From an uncultured Lachnospiraceae bacterium (GTDB taxonomy: Bacteria > Bacillota > Clostridia > Lachnospirales > Lachnospiraceae): 18,348 nucleotides of DNA. A program made the position numbers and the translations under genes. The notes under the pieces were generated by a model. It was not told the origin of the DNA and did no database searches. It saw only the letters and a program-made list of their open reading frames with translations. Of the stretch, positions 15,439 to 18,348 are shown piece after piece. The DNA is taken from assembly GCA_900550235.1 (NCBI GenBank), contig URRQ01000041.1, forward strand, positions 1 through 18,348, read 5' to 3'. Positions within the stretch are counted from its first letter, which is position 1. Every line of letters starts with the position of its first letter.

Positions 15439-16203
15439 CTATTTGTTCTTATTATAGATCAAACGTAATCCTTTTAATAATAATTCATCGTCAATCACGA
15501 TGTCCTGCTCGCAATATGGCACGATCTTCTTTGCAAGTCCTCCTGTTGCCAAAACGGTAGCTTTTTTGCCCAGTTCTTTTTCAATTCTCTGAACCATACC
15601 ATCGATACATGCTGCATTGCCATGAATGATTCCACTTTTCATGCAGTCAATAGTGTTCTTTCCGATTGTTTTCTTCGGAGCTTCGATGCTGATTCTGGAC
15701 AACTGAGAAGTTCTTGATGTCAGTGCATCCAAAGAAATTCTGACTCCCGGAAGAATCATGCCTCCAATATAATTCTTCTTTTCATCTACCACACAAAATG
15801 TAGTTGCAGTTCCCATATCAATAATAATAAGCGGTACCGGATATTCATTGATAGCTGCCACTGCATTTACAATACGATCGCTTCCTACCTGTGCCGGATT
15901 ATCCATCAAGATATTTAGCCCGGTTTTCACACCAGGTCCTACGATCTTTACTGGTTTTCCCAATACTTTTTCCGCAGAAGAACGGACGATATTGGTGATC
16001 GGCGGCACAACGGAAGAGATGATTCCTCCCTCAATCTGCGCCGGATCAATTCCGTATATCTCTAAGACATTTTTGAAACTGATGGCATATTCCAGTTCTG
16101 TCTTCGGAATATTCGTAGAAAGTCTTTCGATAAAATATATTTTTTCATCATCGCAACATCCGATGACGATATTAGTATTTCCTATATCAATTGCTAAAAT
16201 CAT
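15439..16203 (-). CDS. coaX: Type III pantothenate kinase
   Basis: The 254-residue kinase phosphorylates pantothenate with ATP, the first step of CoA synthesis, and in this class needs a monovalent cation and is not inhibited by CoA. The phosphate-binding DIGNTNIVIG motif holds Asp6; Asp109 in NPAQVGSDRIVNAVAA (102-117) is the likely catalytic base; Asp129 lies in IIDMGTATTF; and GGMILPGV follows. The length is typical. It starts nine bases after the transporter gene and stops ten before truA. The neighbouring transporter and divergent coaBC support its role. Start ATG is preceded by AAGGAGG. Confidence 0.96.
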   Translation of the reverse strand: MILAIDIGNTNIVIGCCDDEKIYFIERLSTNIPKTELEYAISFKNVLEIYGIDPAQIEGGIISSVVPPITNIVRSSAEKVLGKPVKIVGPGVKTGLNILMDNPAQVGSDRIVNAVAAINEYPVPLIIIDMGTATTFCVVDEKKNYIGGMILPGVRISLDALTSRTSQLSRISIEAPKKTIGKNTIDCMKSGIIHGNAACIDGMVQRIEKELGKKATVLATGGLAKKIVPYCEQDIVIDDELLLKGLRLIYNKNK

Positions 16204-16212
16204 AGTTCCTCC

Positions 16213-16863
16213 TTAGCCTGTTACAATCCTTGATTTCAGTAATGCCCTGCCCACAAATGCAGTGATGATCGCTGCTACAATTGCTTCCGGTACTCCATTG
16301 ATTCCGATAATAGATAAGATAAATCCATACACAGCTTCCGTCGCAACATTATTTGCGGCCGCATAAGCATCTTTGAAAAATACAAAAATCAGATTCATTA
16401 CGAGCAGTGTGTTGGTCAAAGAACCTGCAAGCCCTGCTGCTCCCAACGACATAACCATAGAGAGATTGCATTTTTCTTTCAAAAAGCGGTATACAAAATA
16501 TGGAATAACTCCAACTAATATACGTGGTAAGAAACAGATAATGATGCTGCCGATTCCACCGTGTATTTCTCCCAACTCGTAAAATGGTGAGAATACAAAA
16601 GAAGTAACTGTCGGATTCATCGTATTATTGATCAAACTTGTCATTCCAAATACAAATCCTAAGATTGCTCCTTTTTTCGGTCCCAATGTCAAAGCACCTA
16701 TAATGACCGGAATGTGGATAATGGTCGCTCTTGTAAATCCAAGAGGGATATATCCGAGAAATGGGGTGAAGGCCATGATGATAATCAGTGCTGCGAAAAG
16801 TGCAACCTGTACAAGGCCAAGTACCTGTGAGTGTGGCTTTACGCCTGTCTTTACTTGATTCAT
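16213..16863 (-). CDS. ECF transporter S component, probably pantothenate-specific (PanT-like)
   Basis: This 216-residue protein has about six hydrophobic segments (for example VALFAALIIIMAF, IIHIPVIIGALTLG, LAGSLTNTLLVMNLIFVFF, AIVAAIITAFVG), the hallmark of substrate-binding S components that work with a shared EcfA/EcfA'/EcfT module. The RATIIHIPVIIGAL and GPKKGAILGFVFG segments are common in S components that bind small vitamins. Position directly before coaX and opposite coaBC makes pantothenate the likely substrate. The required ATPases and T subunit must be encoded elsewhere. It is the first gene of the operon, with AAGGAGG before the ATG. Confidence 0.85.
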   Translation of the reverse strand: MNQVKTGVKPHSQVLGLVQVALFAALIIIMAFTPFLGYIPLGFTRATIIHIPVIIGALTLGPKKGAILGFVFGMTSLINNTMNPTVTSFVFSPFYELGEIHGGIGSIIICFLPRILVGVIPYFVYRFLKEKCNLSMVMSLGAAGLAGSLTNTLLVMNLIFVFFKDAYAAANNVATEAVYGFILSIIGINGVPEAIVAAIITAFVGRALLKSRIVTG

Positions 16864-16917
16864 TTTTTTTCCTCCTTGTTATTATTCCCTGACGGGATAC
16901 AATACAATTACTGCGTC

Positions 16918-16947
16918 ATTATAGCACGCCACATTCCCCAAGAGCAA
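16918..16947 (-). promoter_or_regulatory. Promoter of the ECF-S/coaX/truA/xth operon
   Basis: Leftward TTGCTC (16947-16942), an 18-base spacer with extended TGC, and a perfect TATAAT (16923-16918), 55 bases before the ATG. Confidence 0.65.
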
Positions 16948-16954
16948 TATTTTT

Positions 16955-16983
16955 TTGCCCTGCGATTCAGAATGTGATATGAT
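16955..16983 (+). promoter_or_regulatory. Promoter of coaBC
   Basis: Rightward TTGCCC (16955-16960), a 17-base spacer and TATGAT (16978-16983) preceded by an extended -10 TG at 16975-16976. Only seven bases separate its -35 box from that of the opposing operon. Confidence 0.65.
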
Positions 16984-17018
16984 AGACACATAAAAATTCT
17001 GAAAGACGGAGGTATCCT

Positions 17019-18209
17019 ATGTTAAAAGGAAAGACTATCGTGCTCGGCGTAACCGGAGGGATCGCAGCATATAAGATTGCGAATCTTGCAAGTATGCTAG
17101 TCAAACTTCACTGTGATGTTCACGTGATCATGACACAAAATGCAACCAATTTTATCACTCCGATTACCTTCGAGACACTTACAAATAATAAATGCTTGAT
17201 TGATACTTTTGACCGAAATTTTCAATTCCATGTGGAACACGTAGCGCTTGCGAAACGCGCCGATGTGGTCATGATCGCTCCAGCAACTGCCAATGTGATC
17301 GGAAAACTGGCGCATGGAATTGCAGATGACATGCTGACGACTACCGTTCTTGCATGTACCTGCAAGAAGTTCGTGGCTCCGGCCATGAATACGCAGATGT
17401 ATCGTAATCCTATTGTGCAGGATAATATGAAGACTTTGAAACAGTATGGGTTTGAACTCATCGAACCTGCAACCGGATTTCTTGCCTGCCGAGATGTTGG
17501 AGAAGGTAAGCTTCCCGATCCGGAGGTTCTGCTGCAATACATTTTACGTGAATTAGCCTTTGAGAAAGATATGACAGGGAAAAAAGTACTTGTTACCGCC
17601 GGGCCAACACAAGAATCCATCGACCCGGTCCGCTATATTACCAATCACTCTACCGGGAAAATGGGATATGCCATTGCCAGACATTGTATGCTTCGAGGGG
17701 CCGATGTTACATTGGTCAGTGGACCAACGAATCTAACTCCACCGCCATTTGTAACTGTCATACCGGTCGTTTCTGCCAAAGAGATGTTTGATGCTGTCAC
17801 CTCTCATGCAAAAGAGCAAGACATCATCATCAAATCTGCCGCTGTTGCGGATTACCGTCCGGCGACCGTTGCCTCTGAAAAAATGAAAAAATCTGACAAT
17901 GCTCTTGCATTAGATTTAGAAAAAACAGAAGATATTTTAAAATATCTTGGAGAACACAAAAAAGAAAGTCAGTTCTTATGTGGTTTTTCTATGGAAACAG
18001 AAAACATGCTTGACAACTCTCGTGCCAAACTTGTGAAAAAGAATCTAGACATGATCGTCGCCAATAACTTAAAACAAACCGGCGCCGGATTCGGAACAGA
18101 CACTAATATCGTAACTTTGATTACCAAAAAGGACGAACAGGAGTTGCCGATTCTTACAAAAGATGAAGTAGCGAAAGCAATTGTCGATAAAATTTTAAAT
18201 CTTATCTAA
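17019..18209 (+). CDS. coaBC: Bifunctional phosphopantothenoylcysteine decarboxylase/phosphopantothenate-cysteine ligase
   Basis: The 396-residue fusion enzyme carries out two successive CoA steps: ligation of cysteine to 4'-phosphopantothenate (C-terminal CoaB) and FMN-dependent decarboxylation (N-terminal CoaC). CoaC features are VTGGIAAYK (11-19), His74 in the VEHVAL segment, the APAMNTQMY substrate-clamp region (120-128), and active-site Cys158 in LACRDVGEG. CoaB begins near 187 with KKVLVTAGPTQE, then YITNHSTGKMGYAIA (206-220), KSAAVADYRP and DMIVANN near the end. The length is typical. GGAGG lies about eight bases before the ATG. It diverges from the probable PanT-coaX operon. Confidence 0.96.
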   Translation: MLKGKTIVLGVTGGIAAYKIANLASMLVKLHCDVHVIMTQNATNFITPITFETLTNNKCLIDTFDRNFQFHVEHVALAKRADVVMIAPATANVIGKLAHGIADDMLTTTVLACTCKKFVAPAMNTQMYRNPIVQDNMKTLKQYGFELIEPATGFLACRDVGEGKLPDPEVLLQYILRELAFEKDMTGKKVLVTAGPTQESIDPVRYITNHSTGKMGYAIARHCMLRGADVTLVSGPTNLTPPPFVTVIPVVSAKEMFDAVTSHAKEQDIIIKSAAVADYRPATVASEKMKKSDNALALDLEKTEDILKYLGEHKKESQFLCGFSMETENMLDNSRAKLVKKNLDMIVANNLKQTGAGFGTDTNIVTLITKKDEQELPILTKDEVAKAIVDKILNLI

Positions 18210-18243
18210 AAAAGGGGCTGTCGGGAAATAGATAGTTCCAAAC

Positions 18244-18290
18244 AGGGGCAGATTTGACTCATACGAGTCAAATCTGCCCCTAAAATTTTT
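18244..18290 (+). terminator. Very strong hairpin terminator after coaBC
   Basis: A perfect stem of 17 pairs (18244-18260 with 18265-18281) closes a four-base loop and is followed by AAAATTTTT. The preceding GGGGCTGTCGGGAAAT (18214-18229) looks like the terminal repeat of some insertion sequences, so the hairpin could derive from a mobile-element remnant. Confidence 0.8.
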
Positions 18291-18300
18291 CCATAAAAAG

Positions 18301-18328
18301 AGAAAAAGATGGCTAACGACAACCATCT
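18301..18328 (-). terminator. Leftward terminator at the right edge
   Basis: On the leftward strand AGATGG-T/G-CCATCT arms (18328-18322 with 18313-18307, one wobble pair, eight-base loop) are followed by TTTTCT. This implies a leftward gene ending just beyond the window, convergent with coaBC. Confidence 0.5.
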
Positions 18329-18348
18329 CCTCTCCGTTCCATGTTATA

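Noticed and set aside
16883..16899. TATTCCC/GGGATA dyad in the leader of the ECF S-component gene as an operator or riboswitch
   Set aside because: Pairing is broken at several positions and the leader is only about 50 bases, too short for a known riboswitch.
1..18348. CRISPR arrays, tRNA/rRNA genes, intact transposases or phage genes
   Set aside because: No regularly spaced repeats, no tRNA-like cloverleaf and no recognisable transposase, integrase or phage reading frame were found on either strand.

Overview
The window looks like chromosome of a low-GC, anaerobic Firmicute, most likely a gut Clostridium-class (Lachnospiraceae-type) bacterium. The evidence is the AT-rich composition, the strong AGGAGG-type ribosome binding sites, a selenoprotein B gene of the glycine-reductase superfamily, a stand-alone type III pantothenate kinase and an ECF-type vitamin transporter subunit. 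The genus cannot be settled from the sequence alone. I see no rRNA, tRNA, CRISPR array or intact transposase.

Region A (about 1-7100) is the most unusual part. A leftward gene block encodes, in transcription order, a TetR-family regulator, a stand-alone C-terminal GrdB-like protein with Cys at the active-site position, a GrdE-like protein, a full-length GrdB-like selenoprotein read through an in-frame TGA with a SECIS-like hairpin, and an M20 amidohydrolase whose frame breaks at half length near the window edge. An LctP-family carboxylate permease diverges from the regulator. No grdA, grdC, grdD or grdX is present, and the GrdE-like protein has no Cys where glycine reductase forms its pyruvoyl group. 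I infer a regulated uptake-plus-reductive-cleavage module for an unidentified carboxylate, distinct from canonical glycine reductase.

Region B (about 7100-9370) holds two rightward single genes: a RhuM-family accessory protein that appears to have lost an internal segment, and an alpha/beta hydrolase with an intact catalytic triad, closed by a strong hairpin.

Region C (about 9400-12480, leftward) is one operon: a small SpoT/MESH1-like HD hydrolase, a type I-like asparaginase, a YitT-family membrane protein and a HAD phosphatase. The last two overlap by 22 bases. A divergent, overlapping promoter pair separates it from a rightward FabG-like short-chain dehydrogenase, possibly the EF-P-linked reductase YmfI.

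Region D (about 13383-18209) is a coenzyme A region. A tight leftward operon carries an ECF S component (probably PanT), coaX, truA, exodeoxyribonuclease III and an isochorismatase-like hydrolase. coaBC diverges from it. Pantothenate uptake and three steps of CoA synthesis (kinase, ligase, decarboxylase) are therefore side by side. The right edge carries a very strong hairpin terminator after coaBC and a second terminator pointing left, which implies a convergent gene just outside the window.
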